The notes below the pieces were generated by a model that was given only the letters and a program-made list of their open reading frames with translations, did no database searches and had not been told where the DNA came from. Below are positions 1-6,043 of a DNA stretch of 6,043 nt, piece by piece. Position numbers and translations under genes: made by a program. How positions within the stretch are numbered: position 1 is the first letter of the stretch; the number at the start of each line of letters is the position of its first letter. This DNA is from an uncultured Bacteroidales bacterium (GTDB lineage: Bacteria; Bacteroidota; Bacteroidia; Bacteroidales; Bacteroidaceae), in NCBI GenBank assembly GCA_902783615.1, contig CACZRQ010000024.1, positions 1-6,043 of the forward strand. The letters run 5' to 3'.

Positions 1-640
1 TCTCCTTGGCATCGAGATAGAACTCGCAGCTGTAACCCAAGTCATGAGCTTTCTTGTTGGCAACCAGGCTGGCAGCATAGTTGCCACCCACCTTATAGAT
101 ACCTGTGCCCAAAGGAGCAGAACGGTCGTGCTCGCGGATGATGACGTATGGGTTGGTAGAGAAGCCACCCTTGAAGTACGGGCCAACAGGCGTAACGAAA
201 ATCAAGAACAGGTATTCAGAAGCAGGATGCACACCCACCTGGGCACTGATACCCACCAGCAATGGGCGGATGTAAAGGGTAGCGCCACTCTCGTAGGGAG
301 GCAGGAACCGCTCATTGAGCTTGACCACCTTCTTGACAGCTTCAACAAATGTCTCTGTAGGCAACTTAGGCATCAGGATGCCATCGCAAGTTGATTGCAT
401 ACGAGCTGCATTCTCCTCCACACGGAAGATGCGAATCTTACCATCTTTGCCGCGATAAGCCTTCAAACCTTCGAAACACTCTTGGCCATAATGCAGACAG
501 GTAGCTGCCATGTGCATAGGAATAGTCTCCTCACTACATGTCTCTATTTCACCCCACTTACCGTTACGGTAGTAAATTCTCACGTTGTAGTCCGTCTTCA
601 TGTAACCGAAAGACAGATTCTTCCAATCAATCTCGTTCAT
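1..640 (-). CDS. ilvE: Branched-chain amino acid aminotransferase, type II (C-terminus cut by window edge)
   Basis: This PLP-dependent enzyme moves the amino group between leucine, isoleucine or valine and 2-oxoglutarate, the last step of branched-chain amino acid synthesis and the first of their breakdown, in the cytoplasm. The visible 213 codons begin at the ATG at 640 (MNEIDWKNLSFGY) and run off the left edge. Family signs are LHYGQECFEGLKAYRG at about residues 49-64, LYIRPLL at 122-128, and GTGIYKVGGNYAASL at 178-192. K183 in the last motif is the expected lysine forming the Schiff base with PLP. These sequences resemble the type II (mitochondrial/Bacillus-like) branch rather than E. coli IlvE. 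Family members are usually about 340-360 residues, so roughly 40% is missing. The 68-nt gap after xseB and a promoter-like element within it suggest separate transcription. No strong Shine-Dalgarno precedes the start, only an A-rich stretch, as is usual in Bacteroidetes. Confidence 0.95.
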   Translation of the reverse strand, partial: MNEIDWKNLSFGYMKTDYNVRIYYRNGKWGEIETCSEETIPMHMAATCLHYGQECFEGLKAYRGKDGKIRIFRVEENAARMQSTCDGILMPKLPTETFVEAVKKVVKLNERFLPPYESGATLYIRPLLVGISAQVGVHPASEYLFLIFVTPVGPYFKGGFSTNPYVIIREHDRSAPLGTGIYKVGGNYAASLVANKKAHDLGYSCEFYLDAKE

Positions 641-683
641 ATCTTTAACAATTTAATTACTTTTCATTTGCAATAATTGGTTG

Positions 684-691
684 CAAAATTA
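684..691 (-). promoter_or_regulatory. Probable Bacteroidetes-type -7 promoter element for ilvE
   Basis: Read on the minus strand this is TAATTTTG, a full match to the Bacteroidetes -7 consensus TAnnTTTG. It lies in the 68-nt gap between the xseB stop and the ilvE ATG, so transcription would start near 677-679 and leave a 5' leader of about 37 nt. The expected TTTG-like -33 element is not clear: the matching region overlaps the end of xseB and shows only a weak TGTTAA-like sequence. The element sits within a set of TTGCAA/TTGC-GCAA repeats at 668-695 that could be an operator. This is a consensus match in an AT-rich spacer; no start-site data support it. Confidence 0.5.
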
Positions 692-708
692 GCAATTATT
701 ATTAACAT

Positions 709-900
709 TTACTGCTTTTCTTGTGACAATTTTTTAATTTCTTCATCTGCTTTCGTCAATTTTTCGTTGCAAAACGAGATAATGACGTTGGCTTCCTTGA
801 TTTTTTCAGCCAATTGGTCGATTTCAAGTTCTCCACTTTCTATCTGCGCTACGATTTTCTGCAGACGCTCTAATGCTTCACTATAGGATTCTGTTTGCAT
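709..900 (-). CDS. xseB: Exodeoxyribonuclease VII small subunit
   Basis: XseB is the small subunit of exonuclease VII. Several copies bind each XseA chain, and the complex degrades single-stranded DNA from both ends into oligonucleotides in the cytoplasm, acting in repair and recombination. The 63-residue product starts at ATG 900 and ends with TAA at 711-709. It carries the family core YSEALERLQKIVAQIESGELEID at about residues 6-28, then a second helical stretch, CNEKLTKADEEIKKL, at about 44-58; the whole is predicted as a charged helical hairpin or coiled coil. E. coli XseB is about 80 residues, and short forms like this are normal in Bacteroidetes. The gene starts 23 nt after the xseA stop, in the expected operon order. 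The reading frame is intact even though xseA upstream carries a nonsense codon. Confidence 0.92.
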   Translation of the reverse strand: MQTESYSEALERLQKIVAQIESGELEIDQLAEKIKEANVIISFCNEKLTKADEEIKKLSQEKQ

Positions 901-924
901 AATGGATAATGAGTAATGGATAAT
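900..924 (-). repeat. Tandem 11-bp direct repeat filling the xseA-xseB spacer
   Basis: Two exact copies of ATTATCCATTA (minus strand) lie at 924-914 and 910-900, separated by CTC. The first copy begins on the last base of the xseA stop codon and the second ends on the first base of the xseB start codon, so the repeat fills the whole gap. No Shine-Dalgarno is visible in it. It may be low-complexity intergenic sequence of a kind common in these genomes, or it may affect translation coupling; the sequence alone cannot decide. Confidence 0.8.
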
Positions 925-2114
925 TATTTAACTATGGATATGGCTTCGCCTTGCTTCAGTCGAGTCACAATTTCATCGCCCGACTTGAGGGCACTGACAT
1001 CTTTCACCACTTTACCATCCTTGAGGGTGATGCTATAGCCTCGCGCCAACAACTTATCTGGCGAAGCATCTGCCACCTTCTGCTCAAGGAGCTGCAGTTG
1101 CAAGCGTTTCTTTTCTATCAAGGCATTGGCTTGCATCACCAAAGGTTGAAGCTTTGGCAAACGCTGTTTCTGACGTTCCACCTGCAACATAGCCCTTTGC
1201 AGGATGCTGTGACGAACATTCACCAGATAGAGCTTACCTTCAGTTATCCTCCGCATGGCTTGTGCAGGAATGCGTGCCTGCAGGCGAAGCAACAGCTCCT
1301 TATGACTCGTCAACAGATAATTCACTCCCTGAAAAAGACGTTGCTGAAGATCGATCAACGCATCCTCTGCCATCTGCATCCTGGCAACCAGAAACTCGGC
1401 AGCTGCCGTTGGGGTCTTCACTCGCGTATGCGACACCATATCCAACACTGTATCATCGCGCTCATGGCCAATGCCCGTAATTACAGGCAAAGGGAATTGC
1501 GCCACAGCTGCAGCCAACGGATAGGTGTCGAAGCCAGTCAAGTCGGATGTTGCTCCACCACCACGGATGATGACCACCACATCAAACTCTTCCTCACGGT
1601 CTAAGATGTTATACAAAGCCTGCATGATAGATTGCTCCACCCCATCGCCTTGCATGATAGCAGGGAACAACTCTGTATGGAACCAAAAACCACCTGTATT
1701 GTTGGCCAGCTGGTTGGAGAAATCTCCATAACCTGCAGCCGTAGCAGATGAAATGACAGCGATGCGCTTGGGCAACAATGGCATCTCAAGTTCCTTGTTG
1801 AGGTCGAGCACTCCGTCTTCTCGCAACTGACGAATGATTTCCTGACGCTTGCGAGCCATATCGCCCAACGTATAGGAGGGGTCAATGTCTAACACGGTTA
1901 ACGAATAGCCATAGAGCTCGTGGAATGAAACACTCACCTCCACCAGCACTTTGATTCCTGCTGTAAACAGCTGTCCTGTAGCCCGTTCGAAAGTGGGTTT
2001 CAAAATGGCATATATATTGCGCCAAATGTTACCTCTCGCCTTGGCTACCAATCCGTTGCCACGACGGTCTTTCTGCACGAACTCCACATAGCAATGCCCG
2101 TTGTTCACACGCAC
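924..2114 (-). CDS. xseA: Exodeoxyribonuclease VII large subunit, main reading frame downstream of an amber codon
   Basis: XseA is the catalytic subunit of exonuclease VII, an Mg-independent nuclease acting on single-stranded DNA. The open frame begins with GTG directly after an in-frame TAG at 2117-2115; the true gene almost certainly starts at ATG 2216. Restored length is 430 codons, normal for the family. In restored numbering, the N-terminal OB-fold covers about 1-115 (GHCYVEFVQKD near 40-50). The nuclease domain carries RIAVISSATAAGYGDF near 151-166, RGGGATSDLTGF at 218-229, and GIGHERDDTVLD at 248-259, followed by the TPTAAAEF stretch. A long helical coiled-coil region follows, then a C-terminal LLARGYSI segment. 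Every motif after the stop is intact and the frame ends with TAA at 926-924, so the lesion looks recent or artefactual. If translation starts at the GTG, the first part of the DNA-binding OB-fold is lost; the next in-frame ATG would remove the whole OB domain. Confidence 0.88.
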   Translation of the reverse strand: MRVNNGHCYVEFVQKDRRGNGLVAKARGNIWRNIYAILKPTFERATGQLFTAGIKVLVEVSVSFHELYGYSLTVLDIDPSYTLGDMARKRQEIIRQLREDGVLDLNKELEMPLLPKRIAVISSATAAGYGDFSNQLANNTGGFWFHTELFPAIMQGDGVEQSIMQALYNILDREEEFDVVVIIRGGGATSDLTGFDTYPLAAAVAQFPLPVITGIGHERDDTVLDMVSHTRVKTPTAAAEFLVARMQMAEDALIDLQQRLFQGVNYLLTSHKELLLRLQARIPAQAMRRITEGKLYLVNVRHSILQRAMLQVERQKQRLPKLQPLVMQANALIEKKRLQLQLLEQKVADASPDKLLARGYSITLKDGKVVKDVSALKSGDEIVTRLKQGEAISIVK

Positions 2115-2216
2115 CTAGCTGAGTTCGGCCTGCAGCCAATAGGTGTCAGGCAAGCCCAACTCAAGGGTCTCCTTCACGAGAGAGTTTAGTTCGTATAGAG
2201 AAAGTGCCTCTGGCAT
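2115..2216 (-). pseudogene. xseA: Detached N-terminal 33 codons of xseA ending at in-frame TAG
   Basis: From ATG 2216 this frame reads MPEALSLYELNSLVK, continues to YWLQAELS, and then meets TAG at 2117-2115. It continues in the same frame into VRVNNGHCYVEF. The pieces join without a gap into a standard XseA N-terminus, where the family usually reads AE(I/L)S-(E/D)-VR before GHCY. The stop therefore stands where an acidic residue is expected, and a single change from GAG (Glu) to TAG explains it. The start is one base after the TAA of the upstream peptidase gene (TAAAATG), an arrangement typical of coupled genes, which supports 2216 as the original start. Real nonsense mutation, sequencing error and recoding cannot be separated from one copy, but intact downstream motifs argue against an old pseudogene. 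Confidence 0.8.
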
Positions 2217-2217
2217 T

Positions 2218-3582
2218 TTACTTATTCAAGTAATTCTGGTAAGCTTTCCACATATCTGGAATGCCGTAACCATATATGTTATCAGGATATTCAGCACGAT
2301 TGCCCGACTGACGAACCAAATCGATCACTTCCTTGGCAGTCAGCGTAGGACAAGCCTGCCACAAGCAAGCCACCATACCGCACATGATGGGCGACGCGAA
2401 AGAAGTACCATTGGCCTTACCCTGACTACCATGCGAGTTGATGACATCAGCCCTCACACCAGCAGCCACCACATCAGGCTTAATGCGTCCGTCCTGCGTA
2501 TTGCCCACTGAAGAGAACCCAGCAATGACACCTGTCTGCCAAACCATCGCCCCCACCGTCAGCACATTCTCGGCATCAGCAGGAGGCGTGATCTTCTTCC
2601 AGGTATTGTTGCCAGAGTTGCCAGCACTGCAAACCAGAATCATGCCTTTATCTGCCAACCTACTTGCCACACGTGAGATCACCGAACTATGACCATCCAA
2701 ATCCCTCAACCTGAGATCCATCGAAGAGTCATCAAACTCATTGTATCCCAAAGAGGTATTCAGCAAATCAACGCCCACACTGTCAGCAAACTCCACAGCA
2801 GCAGCCCAATAGTCCTGCTCGATAGGATATTCTGAATCGGAATCCTCACTCACCAAGAGCCAATAGGAAGCCTCTGGAGCCGTACCAATCATCACGCCAG
2901 GCTTGTTGGTAGCCATACACGAAAGCACATTCAATCCATGGGTGGATAGCGCAAAGACATCCGCATCGGGATCAACGAAATTCCTGGTTCCCAGCACCTT
3001 CACGTTATCCAAAGCCGAAATGCGGTCGAAATTGTGGAAACCGCCATCCACCACAGCAATCGTCATGCCCTGTCCCTTGAAGCCTGCTTCGTGCAGCTTA
3101 TCGGCATTGCTCACATGAATCTGTCCGAAACCAGTGCCATAGATGGAGTCGGCATTCACGGTCAGTTCATTGATGATGGTATCTCTACGAGCTGGGGGGA
3201 TAGGACCCTCAGGGGCTTTCCACACCTTCACGGCCTGCTTCACAAACGGCAAGGCGCGAATCTGGTCAATCTTGGTGGTGTCGTTGCAGGAAACGGTTAC
3301 GAAGTTCTCCCATTTGCTGGTCACCAGCACCTTCACACCTGTACGCTGGATTTCTTTGATATAAGCCTCAGGCACAGGCAAGTCTGATGAATCCACCGCC
3401 AAGTGTTGCCGCTGCCTACGCTCCAAAGCTTTGGCAGAAAGAAACTTCTCAGGATGCTTCAAGCTGAACTTGGTAGCCGCCTTATCCTTCAAATCAATAT
3501 GGTATCGCAAGGTGTCTTGCGCACTCATGCCCATGCTTGCCACAAATGCCAGCAAGCTGAATATCATCAAAAATCTCCTCAT
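2218..3582 (-). CDS. Secreted S8-family (subtilisin-like) serine peptidase
   Basis: This is a predicted exported serine endopeptidase of 454 residues. It starts at ATG 3582 with a signal peptide: basic MRR, a hydrophobic stretch to about residue 18, and likely cleavage near SA|QD at 21-22. Residues 22-125 look like an N-terminal prodomain with the Bacteroidetes-style segment FLSAKALERRQRQ at 48-60 and DLPVPEAYI at 67-75. The catalytic domain, about 150-450, holds all S8 residues: Asp179 (IAVVDGG), His215 (STHGLNVLS), oxyanion Asn322 (SAGNSGNN) and Ser394 (NGTSFASP). It ends soon after YGYGIPDMWKAY, with no C-terminal type IX secretion sorting domain, so periplasmic or Sec-released placement is more likely than surface anchoring by that route. 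It starts 9 nt after the rhamnosidase stop and ends one base before the xseA start. The substrate is unknown. Family assignment is firm; the biological role is not. Confidence 0.93.
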   Translation of the reverse strand: MRRFLMIFSLLAFVASMGMSAQDTLRYHIDLKDKAATKFSLKHPEKFLSAKALERRQRQHLAVDSSDLPVPEAYIKEIQRTGVKVLVTSKWENFVTVSCNDTTKIDQIRALPFVKQAVKVWKAPEGPIPPARRDTIINELTVNADSIYGTGFGQIHVSNADKLHEAGFKGQGMTIAVVDGGFHNFDRISALDNVKVLGTRNFVDPDADVFALSTHGLNVLSCMATNKPGVMIGTAPEASYWLLVSEDSDSEYPIEQDYWAAAVEFADSVGVDLLNTSLGYNEFDDSSMDLRLRDLDGHSSVISRVASRLADKGMILVCSAGNSGNNTWKKITPPADAENVLTVGAMVWQTGVIAGFSSVGNTQDGRIKPDVVAAGVRADVINSHGSQGKANGTSFASPIMCGMVACLWQACPTLTAKEVIDLVRQSGNRAEYPDNIYGYGIPDMWKAYQNYLNK

Positions 3583-3591
3583 CTCACAATC

Positions 3592-6043
3592 TTACTTTGT
3601 AATAGTATAAGTACCAGCCTGATAATCCTTTGCCTCTGTTTCGCCAGGCAGGGTAACAGTAGCGGTAGAACCTTCAGGGATGGTGAACTCCCATGTCCAC
3701 TGGTCGCCCTCATACTTCCATGCACTCTTAATCAAGCCTGCAGCCGACTGATACTCAGCATTCAAATGACCCAATCGCTTATCTGGTAGTGGTTTCATGA
3801 TGATGTGCTTGAAACCTGGCTGGGCTGGGTCGGCTGCAATTCCGGCTACTGTCTCCCAAATCCAAGCGCACACGGCGCCATAGGCATAGTGATTGAAACT
3901 GTTCATGCCCTGTGGGCCCATACCTTTATCTAACATATAGCTGTTCCAACGTTCCCAGATGGTGGTGGCACCATTATCCACAGAGTAGAGCCAACTGGGG
4001 TTCTTGCGCTGGAAGAGCAACTCATAGGCGATGTCGCCCATACCATTGTCGGTAAGGGTCTGCATCAGGATGGAAGTTCCCAAGAAGCCTGTTTGCAGAC
4101 AGTTATCGTGATCTGCAAAGTTCTGACGCAGGCGGGCAATAATACCTTCCTTGGCAGAACTTTCCACCAAATGGTTCTTCAGTGCAAACAAGGCAGGCGT
4201 CTGCATGGTATTCAGGATATTCGTCTTGAATGATCCATCAGGTTTCAGGAAATTGATCTTGAGGTAGGTCTTGGCATCATTCATCATCCGCTGATAAGGC
4301 GTTGCGTCACGACCCGTTGCCAGCGCCATATCCCTCATCATCTCAGCATCGATGAGCCAGTAGGAAGCACCCAGATAGTTCCAATAGATGATGGCATCTG
4401 CCAAGGGTGCCCTACCCTGGGGTGTATCCTCAAATGCGCCTCCACCACAGCTCTCCAATGGCTCGTAGCTCAACCAGTCGCCCCATTGGTAGTTACCGTT
4501 CTCGTCACTCAATGCCTTGTGGTCGTATTTGTTATCGTTCACATGCGTCATAAAGCGATTCATGGAATCCCAGTTTTCATCAATGATGCTGGTATCTCCA
4601 AACTGTTTCCAAACCGTCCAAGGCACGATGATGCCTGCATCTGCCCAGCCCAGTCGCATCATGTTCTCACCATACTGAGCCGTAGGAGCCACACCAGGGA
4701 AAGCACCCGTTTCGCTCTGTGAGTCGCGCATGTCGCGCATCCACTTGTGGAAGAAGTTGTCGGTATTGGCAAAGAACGTGCCAGTTTCGGCAAACACCTG
4801 TGTGTCAGCTGTCCAGCCCAAACGTTCGTTGCGCTGCGGGCAGTCGGTTGGAACTGACAGATAGTTGGAACGCTGTCCCCAAATGGTGTTTGAAATCAGC
4901 TTGTTGATCAAATCATTGCCTGTGGTGATGACACCTGTTTCCAGATTCTCGGCAATGGATGTTACAGGAATCGACTGTATCGACTTGATGGTTACCGTAC
5001 CAGTGGCAGTGAGCGACACATAGCGATAGCCAAAGAACGTGCAATGCGGATAATAAGTGGCATAATCCATGTCTTCCTTAAAAGTATAGCTGAGTCTCAT
5101 GCCACCAGCCGTAGCAATGCGCAGATTGTCGCGATGCACACTACCTTCTGGACCATCCATACCACGACTCTTGGCACCATTGCCATCGTTCAGAATCTCA
5201 CCTGGGAGACAGGTAAGAGTAGTTCCCTCAAAAGCATCGAACACAAAGAAAGGCACTGCAGCCGCATTCTGACCGAAGTCAATCACCATCGTCTCACCTT
5301 CATGAAGGGTCATATCTTCAGGCTTCTTGTATTCACGATCGATCACCACTTTGCCGAACTCATCCTCGGTGGTATTCTCGATGTCTTTCCAAACGTAAAC
5401 CTTCACAGGATTCATCGCCAAATCTCGACGCAGATAGATCTCAGCACCCTCTGATGGCAGAATCTCGCCATTGAACTCGGTGTTCACCTCAGGTGTTGTG
5501 AAGTCGTCAACCTCCTTATAGCCTGGACGCTCACGCGCATCATACTCCTCACCATCGAAGATGCCTGCATGCTTCACGGGACCAGCTATGCCAGCTTTCC
5601 AGTTCTGCGTATCAGAGCCAAAGAGCTGCGTAGTGCCATCGGAATAAGTGAGTTGCAGCACACCCCTAAAGGCACACTTCTTACCCAACATACTGTCGTG
5701 ACCTGCAGGAGTGACAATCTTATCGCTCCACCAGCCAGGTGTGACTTGCACAGCCAAGTCATTTTCCGACCCAGCCCCTTTGTCGAACAGCGGGGTGATG
5801 TCGTAGGTGAATGAGCGTTTGGTCTTGGCGTAGTGCGTAAAACCAGGTTTCAACACTTCATCACCTACTGGCTCCTCGTTAACATAGAGTTCATAAACGC
5901 CCAGAGCAGTAGTCATCCAGATGGCTTTGGTTACTTTCTTCTCGTTCTTCACTGTTGAAGCAAACCAGTTGGCACCATCGGCAGCACGCCAGTTGCCCGG
6001 CTCCCACACAATGCCCTCCACCACAGGCGCATCGACAACAGAA
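3592..6043 (-). CDS. Alpha-L-rhamnosidase, glycoside hydrolase family 78 (N-terminus cut by window edge)
   Basis: This enzyme is predicted to release terminal alpha-L-rhamnose from plant glycans such as rhamnogalacturonan side chains, or from flavonoid glycosides, by an inverting mechanism. The frame is open to the right edge; 816 full codons are visible, numbered here from 6042. Domains in order: N-terminal beta domain about 35-200 (TTALGVYELYVNEEPVGD, then PGFTHY), a concanavalin-like domain about 246-343 (IDFGQNAAA), the (alpha/alpha)6 catalytic domain about 360-730, and a C-terminal beta domain about 735-810. DCPQRNERLGWTAD at 400-413 contains the expected general acid Glu406 and the rhamnose-binding acids Asp400 and Asp413. 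GATTIWERW at 691-699 contains the expected general base Glu697. Roles are assigned by analogy with characterised GH78 enzymes. A signal peptide and perhaps 50-130 residues lie outside the window. No SusC/SusD or other glycan genes are visible, so a polysaccharide-utilisation locus can be neither shown nor excluded. Confidence 0.93.
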   Translation of the reverse strand, partial: SVVDAPVVEGIVWEPGNWRAADGANWFASTVKNEKKVTKAIWMTTALGVYELYVNEEPVGDEVLKPGFTHYAKTKRSFTYDITPLFDKGAGSENDLAVQVTPGWWSDKIVTPAGHDSMLGKKCAFRGVLQLTYSDGTTQLFGSDTQNWKAGIAGPVKHAGIFDGEEYDARERPGYKEVDDFTTPEVNTEFNGEILPSEGAEIYLRRDLAMNPVKVYVWKDIENTTEDEFGKVVIDREYKKPEDMTLHEGETMVIDFGQNAAAVPFFVFDAFEGTTLTCLPGEILNDGNGAKSRGMDGPEGSVHRDNLRIATAGGMRLSYTFKEDMDYATYYPHCTFFGYRYVSLTATGTVTIKSIQSIPVTSIAENLETGVITTGNDLINKLISNTIWGQRSNYLSVPTDCPQRNERLGWTADTQVFAETGTFFANTDNFFHKWMRDMRDSQSETGAFPGVAPTAQYGENMMRLGWADAGIIVPWTVWKQFGDTSIIDENWDSMNRFMTHVNDNKYDHKALSDENGNYQWGDWLSYEPLESCGGGAFEDTPQGRAPLADAIIYWNYLGASYWLIDAEMMRDMALATGRDATPYQRMMNDAKTYLKINFLKPDGSFKTNILNTMQTPALFALKNHLVESSAKEGIIARLRQNFADHDNCLQTGFLGTSILMQTLTDNGMGDIAYELLFQRKNPSWLYSVDNGATTIWERWNSYMLDKGMGPQGMNSFNHYAYGAVCAWIWETVAGIAADPAQPGFKHIIMKPLPDKRLGHLNAEYQSAAGLIKSAWKYEGDQWTWEFTIPEGSTATVTLPGETEAKDYQAGTYTITK

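Noticed and set aside
641..708. Terminator between xseB and ilvE
   Set aside because: Only a 4-bp TTGC/GCAA stem in AT-rich sequence is visible, with no GC-rich hairpin followed by a T run on the minus strand.
44..886. Consecutive plus-strand open frames across ilvE and xseB (44-394, 395-676, 677-886)
   Set aside because: They overlap well-recognised minus-strand genes, and their translations show no family features. They abut only because open frames are drawn stop to stop.
951..1604. 217-codon open frame on the plus strand antisense to xseA
   Set aside because: It resembles no known protein, lies fully opposite a conserved nuclease domain, and is best explained as a shadow of the xseA codon pattern.
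1621..1660. Repeated TGCATGATAG at 1621-1630 and 1651-1660
   Set aside because: Both copies lie inside xseA and encode the similar peptides SIMQA and AIMQG. This is chance similarity of codons in a conserved coding region, not a repeat element.
2115..2117. Genome-wide reassignment of TAG to an amino acid (as in some gut phages)
   Set aside because: The long rhamnosidase, peptidase, xseB and visible ilvE frames contain no in-frame TAG, and the genes are ordinary chromosomal ones. A single TAG in one gene does not support recoding.
4813..4842. Asn in place of Asp in the rhamnosidase motif (QRNER instead of QRDER) as a possible inactivating change
   Set aside because: The QRNER form is common in Bacteroidetes GH78 proteins, and the expected catalytic Glu and rhamnose-binding Asp residues are all present.

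Overview
The window looks like chromosomal DNA from a Bacteroidetes bacterium, most likely Prevotella or a close relative. This rests on the style of the proteins (type II branched-chain aminotransferase, Bacteroidetes-style S8 peptidase prodomain, very short XseB), the lack of strong Shine-Dalgarno sequences, TAA as the stop of every intact gene whose end is visible, and a TAnnTTTG-type promoter element ahead of ilvE. The genus is an inference from protein resemblance; no marker gene is present.

All genes lie on the minus strand, so the biological order runs from the right edge to the left. (1) 6043-3592: a GH78 alpha-L-rhamnosidase, cut at its N-terminus by the window edge. (2) 3582-2218: a secreted subtilisin-like S8 serine peptidase with an intact catalytic triad. 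(3) 2216-924: xseA, the large subunit of exodeoxyribonuclease VII, interrupted at codon 34 by an in-frame TAG. (4) 900-709: xseB, the small subunit. (5) 640-1: ilvE, cut at its C-terminus by the window edge. The gaps among genes 1-4 are 9, 1 and 23 nt, so they probably form one transcription unit. ilvE follows after 68 nt and has a plausible promoter of its own.

The functions are mixed: extracellular or periplasmic glycan and protein breakdown, a DNA-repair nuclease, and branched-chain amino acid metabolism. Only xseA and xseB form an obvious functional pair. The most notable point is the amber codon near the start of xseA, which a routine gene caller would hide by starting the gene at the GTG directly after the stop. 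I see no RNA genes, mobile elements, CRISPR arrays or convincing terminators, and nothing that amounts to a new multi-gene system. No stretch over 300 bases lacks a gene.
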